A stretch of DNA of 64,000 nucleotides from Girardinichthys multiradiatus (Eukaryota; Chordata; Actinopteri; Cyprinodontiformes; Goodeidae). Position 1 is the stretch's first letter. Each line of letters starts with the position of its first letter. The notes under the pieces are model-generated. The model was not told where the DNA came from. It was given only the letters and a program-made list of their open reading frames with translations, and did not search any database. The translations under genes and the position numbers were made by a program. Of this stretch, positions 34,701 through 49,700 are shown piece after piece. The stretch is from positions 23,311,163 through 23,375,162 of the forward strand of contig NC_061811.1 in NCBI RefSeq assembly GCF_021462225.1, read 5' to 3'.

Positions 34701-37700
34701 GACATGATATCCAATAACTTTATTCCTTTTAGGAATTATGTATAGTCCTAAAGGGAGCCTATTGTATTTGTCATTTCACAGTGAATTGCTACACTGTATT
34801 TGCATTTTGTTTCACTCCTGCTCATTTCGACTCCACTTTGACAACACTTTCCCTCATGCTATAGATGAGTTGGACAGCTACATGTACCAGACGGTGGGTC
34901 ATCAGGCTATAGAGCTGTATGCTGATGCAATGGAGTTGCCTCTTTATAGACGTACCATTCATGGTTCCAGCTTGGACACGAGCAGAAACTACAGTGAGAC
35001 AGAAGGGGATGAGGTGGAGGACCTGTATCAGCTACTGTATCTTGTTAAGGTAGGGTTCTCCTCAAGATTTTATTTTAATTTTTTTACCATTGCCTCATCC
35101 TCTCGTTTATTGAACCTGCACATGAGTAAAGGGGCAGTAAACTGCTGCACAAAGAATGTAAACTGCTGAAAAAGGGTTTAGAAACCTTTTTGTACTGTAA
35201 AATGTCAGCTAAAGGAAAAGGTTGAATAGCATGAACTGGCAACTGCAGTCCAATCAGTTTAAAATCCCCTACATTACAGGAACAGCCATCTCACACCTGC
35301 AGCCTACACCAAAATCAGAATATTTTTGTAAAGGTTTTGATTAACAGGCCTGTCCATTTCCTTTATATTCACACAGGACTGAGTCTGCACAGCAACATTA
35401 AAAATCAGCTAAAATGAGAATGGTCTCTGTAGAACGCCACTGTGGGACATCAGGAATGCAGTGCGCTCCCCAATATGAATGATGGAGCTTGAGAGTTCCT
35501 TGATCTTTTGTACATGAACAAAGCTTCTATGGCGCGATCATGGCTGCAGCATGTTAGGATCCTGAGTGCTGTGTGGAGTCCTCACACCTAAACATGATTA
35601 GCAGTGATCCAAGTAATTAAATATCAGCATGTGATCTCCACAGTGCATGAGTAAATGTATCTCACCTAACAGCTTAAATGACACACAATCTAAAATGCCT
35701 TGATCCATCCCTTGCACATGGAGATCAGTATACGCTGGGCTCCTGGAGCAACAGGGCTCCCAGTTGTGGACAGGCATACACACCTCCAAATTGTGCATGT
35801 AGGCTGTTTGAGCGAATTAACTTGCTGCAGTTCATGTGCAGTTCATGTGCAAAATGTTCCTGTCAAGAGAAATCCTGTTACTATATTTAGTTACTATAGT
35901 TAGTTTACTATAGTTCAGAGAATGAGGGTGGGAATGAAGAGAAGGAGAGAACATCTGAGCAGCAGCTCATAGGGTTTAGAACATAATTTTACATAATCAA
36001 GGAGCAACTCATAAAAATCAAATTCAGACTTTGGTCCTTCGGCCTAATTACAAAAGCAATCAATGAAAAACAAACAGTCTGAATTTTGTGTGCAACATCC
36101 TTTTCTGTGCACTCACTGAGATATGTGCACCAGATGAACATGTTTGTGGAGGGATGGCATTGTGGATGGTATTCAGCGCTCTTTACAGAAACCATCCTAA
36201 TCTGCATCTCACGTTGCTGAAAGTTCTGATTGTATTATACATCCACCACAAAGCTGAAACTGATGGTACACGTGCAGAAACTTTTCATACATTGGAAGAA
36301 TAAAGAGATTTTAAAGAAAATTTTTAGTGCAAATGTGATACCTATAGTGTGGGCAATGTGGTTGAGTCACGTGTGAAGGTGGCCCTAGTGAATGGTTGAT
36401 AATGTTTTCTGCATCACAAAGCCTTTTATGCAAATATGCATACGCTTAATTTATCAATCCTGAACTACGTAGCAAGATTTGTGACTTATGAAGTAATTTC
36501 AGGATCTGTTTGGAGTTTTCAGTATTATGAAGCTGGTTCACCTCTTATCTGGGTGTGTAATCCAGGCCCACGGGCTTTAAGCTTCACACGTCTGATCTAT
36601 GATGTGCAGTATGAAGCACTTCCACGGGTCTCTTGAAGTTGCTGTGTTTTGTCAGGTATTATTTCTCCAGATGTTTTTCAAAATGCCTTTTTTAAATGTG
36701 AAACCGTTCCTTATGTCCACCCTTTTCCTTCTTCCTGGTGACGCTCACTTCCTGCCGGTCAAAAAGATTAAGTCTCATTGGGTATTTTCAAACCCTCCCC
36801 ATCCACTTTTACGCTTCCCTCGTCTTCACCAAAACCACAACTTTCTTTTGGCATGGAGTCCTTTTGACTATAGTTATCATAATTTTATATGAGCCTTTAT
36901 TTATTTTCAGTCTGCTTTTGCTAAAAAGAAACGTCATTAATAGATTAACGTAACCTATGAATGATGTATGATGGATTCCTAACCTTCGGTTTGCTCATAC
37001 TGCCACAACGAGCTGCTACTTATGTAGCATCAGCTGAGCTGCTGCACTCTTCCTAACACGTGTTATCATGTGCAACTAATCTGCTCGGAAAAGTAAAAAG
37101 TCATGTTAGCGCTTTTAGTCTGTCTCATTTATTATGCCATAACTACACTTCTACGTGTAGTAAGTTTTCTATTTGCCTCGGTCTGGAACAATGGTGTGAA
37201 TGCTGCATCAGTTGATCAAAGTTTTATGTGCAAAGTTGGAGAGAGGTGCCCTTCAACAATGGCTTCACAGGAAGTTCCTTTTTTTTAAATCTCAGTTGAC
37301 AGAAGATCAGAAACAAAAATTAATCACCGAATGAATATTTCATCAAATAGCCCGTTTGCCAGGACGCTGAGAAAATATTCATTTGATGGCAAATTATGTA
37401 TGAGGACCTCGGTGGTCCAGTGCGGTGCAGGGGTGGCTGACTGACAGCTTTGAGATAAGTGCATGTGTGGTTAACTCAGCGCTGCCTATCTGACCGCCTG
37501 CAGCCATTAGGAAGCTACCTGGACAGAAACTTCAACAGCAGCAAAAGCTCTTCCTGCTGTCAGCACAAACAGCGTGCGGGGATTGATCCTGTGTAGTGTT
37601 ACACGTTATCCCCGCTGCACCCCTACACAACCTCTTATTTTAGCCAGATATGTCAAAATTTAAAAGCCTGTTATGGATTGTGGGGGTTATTTTTCAGAGG

Positions 37701-40700
37701 AGCGTTAGCTTGATGTGCTGGAAATGAGACGGACAGTGTTTTCTCGTGGTCCTTTCTAAAGAGCTGATGTAGAGACATGTTTATCTGAAATGCAGGGCTG
37801 CTCCGGGGCCTTAGCATGTCCACACATTCAGACTTAGTGGCAAGGGCCAGTAAACCTGCCCAGGGGCATTTCAAACCCTCTGTCTGCCTTTTTATCATCT
37901 CCCATATAAATCGCCTAGCTTTACACACTCTTTTAAATGGGGAAACCTCTTGATGTAGTCTTTTGCTGTGATTCTAGGCAACTTCCCACAGCCTGGTTTC
38001 TGTTTTTTATACCGTCTCATAATCATTTACATTTAAATCTTTCTGTTGCATGTGATGCAATGCCATCCTTGCCTGTGGCCATTCCTCTAATTGCAAAAGC
38101 CTGCTAATTTCCCATTTCCAGGGCTCGTCTGGCCTGACCTCTCCAGTCTGACTGGCTATAGATCAGGCCAGTGGGACTCCCATGGGGCCCTTGCAGGCCT
38201 GCAGAAACTCCAGTCATGTCCCCATTTACCCTTCTCACCGTCATCAACAATCCTTCACCATAAACAACAGGCTTCCTCTTTTGCTTACTGAGTGATGGCA
38301 ACCATAAGAGTACAACTAGATGGCTCAGATTTCAGTTTCAGCTGCCACTCTCTAAAGCTGTTTCCCACTTGGACCTTGTGCTCTGCATTTATATCAGTGA
38401 TCAGTTTCATTTATTTTGTCAACCTTCCTAAAATATGCAACTTTAACCAAATCATTTAAATGTTTTATGGTAATTTTCTGTGTGGTGAGATTCTGTTATT
38501 GTTTTTAAAGACAAAAAGCAAAAATTTATATTTGGGTTTGCAAACTATTTATTTTCAGGTAGTGGATAAATTGATGGGTGAATGAAACTACTAATTAAAA
38601 TATTTTCAAATTAATGTTTTGTCATAAAATAATTAAATAAAAATCAATCATTTCTGAAAATAGTTTAAAAGCAATCTATCAGTCACACGTTTTTATAGTG
38701 ATTCATAAAACACAGAAAAGGTCACCTTAAGTAAACAAAGAAAGCAAGGAAAATACATTTTATTTTAACAGATGTAGTGAAGAAACACTAGAAATAAATA
38801 GAAAATAAATAATAAATAGTAGAAAATAAAATAAATAAATAATCCAAGCTTGAAAGTTACTCTTAAGAAGTTTAAGTTGATTTCAAGTTACAAGATCATA
38901 TCTGGCAAAGAACACTTGCATACAGATGAAAGATTTTTTTCTTCTCTTCTCAGATGCAAAGTTGATGACTTTTAAAAGCGGATATTCCTCCCTCCTCGTC
39001 CTCCTCCTTCTGCAAGGCATACACAAACCTGTATCATGAGCCAACAGTGCCATCTATGGCTCATTCCCATTATCTGCCAAGCCAAAGTTGTCTGAGAATG
39101 TTTTAAGCCATTCAGAAAATTCAAAGGAAGAGATCATATTCTTAAGAACCTTTGTTGATAGATGGGGGAAAAAAACTGCAATTATATTACAAAAATGAGC
39201 TTTCCTTTCCCTGGCAGTGGCAATATTGGCAGAATGACAATGTGGCTCTTCAGTTGGCCTCTTTGCTCTCATCGCTGGCTGTGCATGGCAGCATTTCTTT
39301 GAAGTGTGTAACCTGATAGACATGCAAGCCATGCCGTACCCTGTCCCATCCTGCTAGGTGCAGATCTTTGAACTCTTCCTTTGAGAAGCTGAAATAACAG
39401 TTTTGGTGAAGTTTTCGACGTATTATTTGTTTCTCTTTTTTTTTTTTTTTGCTTGATGCTGCATTTTCACTGAATAAATTGCATCTTTGTGTCATCTGGG
39501 TGAAAAAAAATACAAGACTCTTAAGTGCAAAAGGATTTTTTTTTGTTGTGGTTTAGGCTTTAAACCCATTTTCTTTCAAATGAGAGTGCTGCCATTGTGA
39601 AGGCTCATGAGTTACAAAATGTGATTTTGCGAGTTGTGTGACCATACTTGACTGTGAGGTTGGTCTGCTCTGCTTTGTATGATCTGCTATGATGTGTGAT
39701 ACAGATCAACAGTGTCAGTCACCCCTGGCTGTATCGCCAGTCTCCCTTCTGCCCAAAGCCTACAAACCCCTCATATTAGTCATATTGCATCCCTCAAGTC
39801 CTATATCCTGTGACCTGACATAGTGGCTCTTTATGCCCCGTGACCTCATTTTGTGTGTGTGTGTGTGCTCCATGCACGCTCGTCTGTTCAAGGTCATTTC
39901 TAACCAGGACCCCTGTTACATGATAACAGGTCTATCTCTGTTCTCCTTGCACACCTTTCCACAAGTTTGCCCACTTTCAGCACTTCAGGATAGACAGAAG
40001 TGCTCTCACTCCTCTCGCTCCTCTCATTCATCCATGCACTCCTTTTCTCTTTGTTAGATCCCACTCCCACATAGCTGTATTTAGTTTTTCTTGAAACATA
40101 AACAGTGTTTTTAGAAGGAAGTCAACATGTACAGAGGTGAGTTTAAAAATATTGCGTTTTTTATCTTTAGTTGCTCAATCTAGCGGTAGATAAAGTACAT
40201 TACAAAAGTGTCAAGTTATTTATTTAATTATTTGTTTTCAAAGTTTTATCATGTTACAACCACAAACTTCAACGTGATTTTATGAGAAAACTGTTGAAGT
40301 AAAAGTAAAATGTGAAAGTGTCCTGTGCATTTTTAATTATTCAGCCCCCCCGAATCATTACTTTGTAGAAACCTTATTTGTTGCAATTACTGCTGCAACG
40401 TTTTGAAACCATAGTCAGCCAGTCTTGCTTTGCACATCAAGGGAGTAACATTTTTGCCCATTGTTCTTTGCAAAATAGTTTAGACTCGGTCAGATGGTTG
40501 GAGAGTCTCTGGGTACATCATTTTTCGAGTCTTGCCACATATTCTCAGTTGACTCTAGGTCTGAACTTTTACTGGGCCATTGTAAAACATGAACATGCTC
40601 TGACCTTACCCATTTTATTGTAGCTCTGGCTGTACGTTTGGGTCGTTGTCCTGTTGGAAGTTGAAATTCTGCCCAAGCCTGAAGTCTTTTTCAGCCTTTA

Positions 40701-43700
40701 ACATGTTTTCTTTCTCTACCATGTTTTAAGGGTGGTGTGCAGTGTTAGTTTTCCACCACATACAGTTGAATTATGGTCTGATCTCACCAGAGAAGATTAC
40801 TCTACATATCTGCTGTCTCCCATGTGTGGCTTGTGGCAAACTGAGAACAGCCCCTCACAGAATTTTATCAACAATGGTTTTTTTTGCCATTCTTCCATAA
40901 AGGCCAAATTTGCAGAGTTTAAAACTAGTTTTCCTGATGACAGTTTCTCCCACCTGAGCCGATGATCTCTGCAGCTCCTCTAGAGTTATCAAGGGTTTCT
41001 TGGATGCTTCTCTGATCAATACTCTCCTTGCCTGACTTGTCAGTTTAGGTGGACAGCCATGTCTTGATAAGTTTTCAGCTCTATCATTTTTCAGACTATT
41101 ACGGGTGAAAATAAAGTTTGAAATTATGCATAATTTTACCCTGACGTTTGTGGTTGTAACATGACAAAATGTGGCAAAGTTCGAAGGGTATGAATTCTTT
41201 TGCAAGGCACTGTAAAAAATAGAAAGCGAAAATGACTCTATCACATCGACTCTGCAACCTTTGAGCTGATGAATAAAGACAAAGACATTGAAGCTCATTA
41301 GAGTGATGAGGAACAATAGATGATATCTACGCATATGTTCTATTCCGCCAGCTCTAATTAGCCAGGCTGTAACATCTCTGTCACAGTGAGACCCAGCTCA
41401 CAGGAAGATAGAAATGTTACTCTCACATCTAATTTTTTATTAATCCTTTAGTGTTTGACCTCTCAGAAATAGAACTTTGAAAATAGTTATTTTTACTGTC
41501 ATAGATAATCTTTTCACATATGAGTCCATTGTTTTATATTTGCTTTCAGGGGTCAGGGATGGGATATGTTGGAAGAAGTCTTGAGGAGGCACACTGAGAC
41601 CTTTAGCCTTTTTAGATAAAAAAAAAAAAAAAAAGCCCTCCATCAGATGTGGGTTTAAACACCTTAGCGGGATAATTCTTCTCTTGAACTCCATGTTTCC
41701 CCTGACCTTTATTAAATACACTCCCTACTCCCCCCCCACTAACGGTATGTTATTGACATCTGCACACAAGAGTGGGGCCCTTGGTGATTGTCGAGGCAGC
41801 CCGTCCACAAGTCCAAACAATCCTCTTCTTTTAGTCTTCCCTCACACTCATGCTTTCTACCTTTCCTTTTCTCTCTTGTACTGCTATCGCACTTTCATCC
41901 GGACTCTTCAGAAGCCGAAATGCGAGCGTCCTGATTGAGGTGCCTCCTGCTGTGAAGAGAGAAGGCAGAATAACTGAAGGTAGTGGAGGAAGAATGGAGA
42001 ACAGTGGGGCAGGCAGGAATCTGTGGTTGAACCAGGAGCCTTGTAGTATTGATTAGGCAGCCGAGGTGTTATGAGACAACATGTTGAGGTGCGGTGTGAA
42101 CCATGAAAGGTGGTGGGGAGGGGTGGGTCAGAATCAAACACCCGGCCGTTCTCTGATTACCAGCATGGTGCCGCATTAGACGTACATTGGGGGCTCAACA
42201 GGAAAATGGATTTCTTTAAAAAGCTGCTTAATACATAAATCATGACCTCTGGGGTCACTGTGAAGGTTTAGAAGATCAGATCAATAACAAAGCTAATGCA
42301 GGGTTGTTGTAGGTGCTTTGCGGTGCAGAGAGACATCTAAATGGTGTTATTGGAAGTCGCTTACAGTTAAGGGCCAACAGACAATCATTTCTGCGAAGGT
42401 TTTATGGTTGCAGGTCCAGTTCAGTGAATTTGAAAATCATCAAAAACTTTGGTGTTTTTAGTTATTTAGTTTGTAAGGTAAAACAGGGACAGATTCATTG
42501 CATCCAATATGACATATTTCAAGCGTTTATTTCTGCTAATTGTGACGATTATGGCTAATGAAAACCCTAATGAAATGAAGCTAATGAAAACCCACAATTT
42601 ATGTTCTTAGGGAATTTAAATATTGTATTAGAATAACGATAAACTGTATTTTTAAGGCATGAATTTCAGCAAGGATGCACAGTGGGGCAGTTGGTAGCAC
42701 TGTTGCCTTGTAGCAAGAAGATCCTGGGTTTGACTCCTGGCCTGGGGACTTTCTGCATGGAGTTTGCATGCAGAGTTTGCATGCATGTTTGCATGTTCTC
42801 CACACATGCACTTGACCATGCATGCGTGGGTTCTTACCGGGTACTCCGGCTTCCTCCCACAGTCTGAAGACATGCCTGTTAGGCTTATTAGTCTCTCTAA
42901 ATTGTCCTTAGGTGTGTATTGCCCTGCACTGGACTGGCGACCTGTCCAGCCCATAGGCTGCTGGAGATAGGCACCAGCTTCCCCGCGACCCACTATGGAA
43001 GAAGCGGTGTAGAAAATGACTGACTGAATTTCAGCAATGTCAATATATCATACAATGTATGCACACTATACTTGGTTGGGGCTCCATTTGTGTAAATTAT
43101 TGTATTAATGTGTTGCGGCATGGAGACGATCAGCCTGTGGCTCCGCTGAGGTGTTAAAGAAAGCCCAGGTTGCTTATAAAGTGGGTTTAAGCCTATCTGC
43201 ATTGTTGGGTCTGGTGTCTCTGGTCTTCTTCTACAAAATACTCAATAGATGTTCTTTAGGTTCTAGGTCAGCCCAGTTTGCTAGCCCATCAAGCAAAATG
43301 AACGTAGTCATTAAAACAGGTACTGGTACTTTTGGCAGTGCTGACTTTGGACTTGACAAAACCCAGTGGATAAACACAGCAGACGACATGCCAGATCAAA
43401 CATGACTGTAGATATTACTGGGCCTCAAGCAACTTGGACTCTGTCTCTCCACTGTTCCTCCAGATAGTGGAGCCTTGACGACACAACAAAATTAGCTTTC
43501 GTTTTAAAAGAGGACTTTGGACCTCTGAACAAGGTGCCAGTCCTTTTTCTCCTTTGCCCAAATAAGACGTATCTGATGCTGTCTTCTACTGTTACAGCCA
43601 TGTCTTGCATATTTCTGTGCCTGGTTTGTGTCCCGTGAAGCACCGATTCCATCTGCAGCTCACCCTCGTGGATCTCCAACAAACTGTTAAATAGGCCTTG

Positions 43701-46700
43701 CTTCACAAAGCTTTAATTATTCCTGTTGCTTTTCTACTACTGTTTTTCCTTACACTAAACTTTTCATTAATATCTGTCTTTTATTGGTTTTGTGGAATAT
43801 TGTAAGTTTCTGAGAAACATAATTTTTGGTTTTCAATTTCTGTATGGCACAATAATAACAATAACAGAAATAAATGGTTGAAATATTTATTTTTGTAACG
43901 ATTTCATATAAAGTACCTGTTCTTTATAATTGAATTCCAGAAATAAATAAACTTTTCCAAAGTTTTTTACACTGAGATGCACCTCGGCATTCAGTTAAGT
44001 TAAGGAATGTGCAACACTTTTCACTAGTGTAGATTCCTTCAAGCAGCTGAATCTCTGGTGCTGCCTCTTGTCCTTATTATCTCCTGTTCAGGTCTGAGAT
44101 TGTTGCATTTGTATTGTTCGACAAACTTGTTTTGAACTTAAGGAAGAATAGCATTAGAGGGGAGATAATGGCACTGTGTATTGTTCGCATGGCCGTGTGA
44201 AAATAGTGGGACAGGATCTATTAAATGCAGGCCCATTTCCCACAAGCTGACGCTAACAGTTAGCCACAAACATTAGATAAAGAGCCGAGCTTCCCCGAGC
44301 CTTTGTAATTTGTTTGTGTTTTTCTGCTTAATGTACTTTGCTCAATCTTGTTTAGCGATGATGGAAGCTGATAGTCTTATCTCGCCTTGCCAAGGGCATG
44401 AGCCCCCACACTCTGCTTGATTTGAACATTGTCCCAATGAAGAACAGGGTGTATTGTTTTGGTCTTTGTTTTCTGACGCTAAAGACATCATTGAACTTAT
44501 TTGCACTAAAGTTTTTGGTATCGGGTTTTCCTTTAAATAAATTTACAGTGATCATAATTGTATTTTTGCATTTCCCGTTTTTACCCTCTGGGTATTTAAT
44601 CTCTATTTGCCTCATAGCAGGCAACATATTAAGTATTTCAACTCCCTCCCAGTCATCTACTTAACTTTTAGAGGACTTTTGTGTTTTGTTCTGTGAACCA
44701 CTCCTCCTCAAGAAATATTTGCTGCTGGCCTCATCACCTCCAACAGTTAAATAACATCTATAGAAAAAAAGCCACCGTCTGGAGTATGAACAGTAGGTTA
44801 AACCAGCAACGGTGCTATATATTCTTTCTTGTCTCTCTCTGGGGATCAGAGGAGGGGTCAGTCACGTCTTTTGGATCTATGGAGGATGCAGGGCAGAAGA
44901 GTTATATCGGCAAAAGCCGGAAATGTGACCTACCTAAAGGAAAAAAGAAAAAACATTTACAGTTTGGAGGTTGTGTGTCTGTGTGTGTATATATGAACAA
45001 AAGTACATGACCGTGTGTAGACCCTCCGGACCAGGCGTTTTGTTTTAGGCCATAAAAAACAACTGACATAGTTTACCTCTTGGTGGCATGAGACCCACTA
45101 TTTGATTTTTGTCCCTCTCACTTTCTGAAAGTAGCTTCCTGTCTGAAATGCTCGAACAAACTTTTTTTCAGCCAAATGGGAATGTTGCTATATGACTGTA
45201 CTGGGATCATAACTTAGCTAATGCTACAACCTATTTTTGGAATGTTTTAAGATTTTACCAAATATGATGAATTAATTAAAAGCAAACTTTCAGTGACAGT
45301 TTTATTTAAACCTGGTGGGAAGAAAGTTTGTTTTCTGGAGCTGCAGATTCATATATCTATATCTTTCTTCTGCTTTTCTTCATTTAGTTTTCACTGTTGG
45401 CTGATAAGGAAAGCTTCTTGTCCTTGGCCTGCTGAAACAAAGTGTTAGTGCTTGCTTTGGCTAAAGACCCGTTCCTCCCTGTCTCACAACTGTCTGGGCG
45501 TGTGTTTGCATAGCCGCATGTATTTTAAGAGGAAACGTTAATCTCTCTACATTTTCAACCCTGATGGAATTCTGGATTTTCCAGCTGTGATGTATTGCGT
45601 ATTATTGCTCAGGGTGTGTTGCCGAAAACGATTCTGTCATTGTAAATAAGTTACTTAGCAGGACTTGGCACGTGTGGTTGAATTCTGTGGTGGGCGCTTC
45701 GCGAAAATAATTTTTGCCTCTTAAACTTTTTGCATTTTCAATGTAATTTTTTAGGATTTAATGTGAGAAAGGTTGATGCTTTAAGTTTGGACAAATCTCA
45801 AGAAGCTTTGTCAGATTAGATGAAGAGCATCTGTGAACATCGCCTTCCATGTTTTACCACACATACCCAATTGTATTTAGGTCTGAACTTTGACTGGGCC
45901 ATTCTAACACATACGTTATGATCAAAACCATTTTATTGTAGTCCTGGTTTTGTGCTTCGGGTTGTGCTCGTGCTAGAAAGTGAACCTCTACCCGAATCTC
46001 CAGTCTTTGGCAGAATCTAACAGGTTTTCTTCCGGGATTGGCCTGTGTTGATCCATCATCCCATCCTTTTGACCTGCTTCCCTGTCTCTGTTTAAGTAAA
46101 GCAACCCCAAACCATGTTGCTGCCACCACTATTGTTCACCCTTCGGACTGGGCCATATTTATGAAGATAACATTACACACACAGTTCATGGATATTAAAA
46201 TAAAGGAGGCTAAATGTAAACATTTTTCAACACCATTTAGTATTTTTCTTCAGTTATGCACCACTTTGTGCTGTTATGTTATATGAAGTCTCAGTAAATT
46301 ACTCCGTGTTGGAACCTGCACAAACACAATCTCAGCAATAGAATGCCACCGTAGCACCTCTATGAGTAAATTCAATATTTTTCCTTCTTTTTCAGGCACC
46401 AATCAGTTCACACTAGCCTCTCACTCCTCACATTTCTGGTTGATGAGCATATAGCGCTCGTCGGCCTGAAGAGACGTGTCATGTCATTTCCTCTGTTGGC
46501 TGGTCACACCTGCATCGCAGCCTAAGCAGAGGATTATGCTGTTCTGCAGTCTGCTTCCTCCCTCCACTTCTTCATGTCCTGACCTACATCATCGTTGGAA
46601 GTTTATGCACAGCTGGCTTAGTGGGAACTTTGTTTTCCTTGTTTCAGCACTGTGCATGGTTGAGACCTGACACGTGTTGAGTCATCTAGCCAGCCTGTCT

Positions 46701-49700
46701 GCAAGAGCAGAGGAAGAGACCATCATTCAGCAGCTGCTTCCAACACACAGCAACACCAGCATACCAAAGGGAATTTGTTTTTGAAAGGCTTTCCAAACAA
46801 GAGTTTGACTAATATGTGTTTTATACAGGCACCTGCTAAGCCTCCATGTCCTTTTTGTATTGTTTTTTTTATAATTGAAACCTTTAGTAGATACTCTTGA
46901 ATCAGAATAGAATTTGTTAAACTTTGAATGTTTATCATGTATTATAATTTAAAAACGCTCCAAATATTTCTTGTGTATAGTTTTCCACATGCTCCTACTT
47001 ACCTCTGTCCTTACTCAGGCTGTCACTTTGTACCTTACAGAAAGATAAAGAGGAACAAATAAGCAGTCTCCTTCTTTGCTGAGCCTCCTGTCATTTTAGT
47101 ACGTCTAAGCTTTCAAGGCACCTCATCGAGCCCCAGGACTTTGTCAGTATTCCATCAAATGAGATCGCTTAACCCTAACAGGCCCCAACTCTGCACTGCA
47201 TCCACTTTAGGTGCAACAACAACCCCCATCTCAATGTCCCCACTGTGGAGACAAGCACAGGAGAACAATCCCATTACATTAAAACGGGTTCAGAGAGCAT
47301 CTAATGCGGACAACATTAAAACTGTGTCACATACTGTCACTTACATGATGGATGCTGGGAAGGTGGGGCAGAAAGGAGGCCGGATGGGGTGGAATGTTGA
47401 AGACAAGGGGGATGTGGGATTTAAAGCTATGGGGTCAGACGTGGTGATAATGTGATGTTGTGATTGCAGCATTGGGGAGGAGGAGACAGCATGCCCTTGC
47501 CCTTGTGCAAACTGTCATTCAAAGCACTTTAATTGAATTCCTCCAGCTTCTCCAGTTTCCCACTAAACTGATAGCACTTTAATTTAACAGAGGGCTTTGG
47601 ATTTTTTGATGGTCAGGACATTCCGGAAAAGTTCGAAATTTGAGTTGGCAGTTTCCAATACTACAGTGCCACAGTTTGTAGCACTGTTGCCTTGCAGCAT
47701 GAAGATCCTTTGTTCAAATCCCGGCCCGCGGCCTTTCAGCACAGAGTTTGCATGTTCTTCCCGTGCATGCGTGGGTTCTGTCTAGGTACTCTGGCTTTGT
47801 CTCACAGCCCAAAAACATGACTTTTAGGTTACCGGTAATTGTTTTTTTTCTAAAATTGCCCTTAGGTACAAGTGTGTGTGTGCATGGCTGTCTGCTCTGT
47901 GTCTTTGCGCTGCACTGTGATGGGGACTTGTCCAGGGTCTACCCAGTCTCTTGCCAGTGACCCTGCAAATGGGTATGGACGAATGGATGGATATTTCCAA
48001 TTTGGGTATAAATATTTAGATTTCCTGATTTAAATGCCCTTTGCCATTGTCTAAAGGTTCCATCCACCCATTAATTTTTGTAGGTTTCATATTTAAAGCC
48101 TGATACCTATAGAACTGTTTGCCATGAATTCATAGTAATCTTTTGTGTTTATACGTTAGAAATAAGCTGTTCCTGTGCATTTTCCATGTCAAAACTCCAT
48201 CTTTTTCCAGACTGAATTTTCTGTGTAGGAACACTGGGTGATAATTTGTTACTTCTGCATTTGTAATAGGTACAATCGGGCAGCTCGGGGCTCAGACTAA
48301 ATCTGGTATTTTGGAAAACCACCATTCTGCAAATTGGAGCTTTGTATTGTTAGAGTGTATAATTAGAAGCTCATTGTGACAGCCATTCAGAGAGCATTAA
48401 TGAGGGTTCTGATGGATTCCATATGAATATGAATATTGAATTTTTAATATTTTATGGCTTTCTAATTGCCTTGGTTGCTGTTAATGGCTTTGGCTGTTAC
48501 ACATTTCCCTGACTGAATATCTAGCCAAGTGAAAAGAGAAAATGCAGCTTCCCTCAGTCAGATTTTTGTATGTATCTTTAGCACAGATAGATGGTGTCTG
48601 AAGGCATGTCTGTGACCGTGAATACATTTGAACCAGTCTTTTACTCCCTTACAAAGATAAATGTACATATAATTATAAAATACATCACACACGCTACCTG
48701 ATTTAATGTTTAATGGCTGTATCGTTTCTTTGTGGAGCAAGTCTGTTGGCCTTAATCTTTTTCACAGCTGACATCCAAATAACTCATGCCTCTCCATCTT
48801 TTTCACAGGAGACATCGGATGTGTGGGAAGAATTAGTTTAATGAATTTGACAATTAGCAATACAATTTAATGACTGCATGGAGCTAAGTATCCTGATGGA
48901 CATAGCTGGGGGACTAAGGGCCTCCATTGCTGTGGGCCATAGATCCTCATTAATAGCTTCTCTCCCTGTCTGAGAAGACATGGGAAGTCAGGCCATCCCA
49001 ATCTGCAGCCTGCCTTTGATGGAGCTCCTGTGGGTTTGGACTGCTGCACACCACCATGGCAGAATATGCCTAGGAAGGAGCTGATGTAGGGCCCTAATGC
49101 CTGAGCAAGGGTAGGGTCATTTATATCCAAACTAATATGAAAAAAGTAAAAGAACACAGAAAATTGCCTTCAAAAGATATTCATACCCCATAATACTTAT
49201 ACATATTACAACCACAAATTTCATTGTATTTTATTGGGATTTTATGCAATAGACCAACAGAAAGTCCTCCATAATTGTGAGGTGGACGGAAAATGATGCA
49301 TGGTTTTCAACCAATATCTGAAAATCTGCATATGCTTTCAGTCCCTTTTTCTCTAATAACCCTAAATGGAAATTCAAAGTGACCCTTTCATTTTAAGAGT
49401 CACCTAATTATTAGATGTGTCATCTGTATGTACAGTACAGACCAAAAGTTTAGACACGCCTCATTCAAAGAGTTGTCTTTATTTTCATGACTATGAATAT
49501 TGTAGCTTCACACTGAAGGCATCAAAACTATGAATTAACACATGTGGAATTATATACTGAACAAAAAAGTGTGAAACAACTGAAAATATGTCTTATATTC
49601 TTCAAAGTAGCCACCTTTTACTTTGATTACTGCTCCACACACTCTTGGCATTCTGTTGATGAGCTTCAAGAGGTAGTCACCTGAAATGGTTTTCACTTCA

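Noticed and set aside
40855..41334. 159-codon minus-strand frame
   Set aside because: Mostly a Tc1 transposase remnant with its terminal arm; no host gene.
42665..43015. A genuine tRNA gene
   Set aside because: Only the A- and B-box-like parts are tRNA-like; the acceptor stem does not close and the sequence continues as a repeat body.
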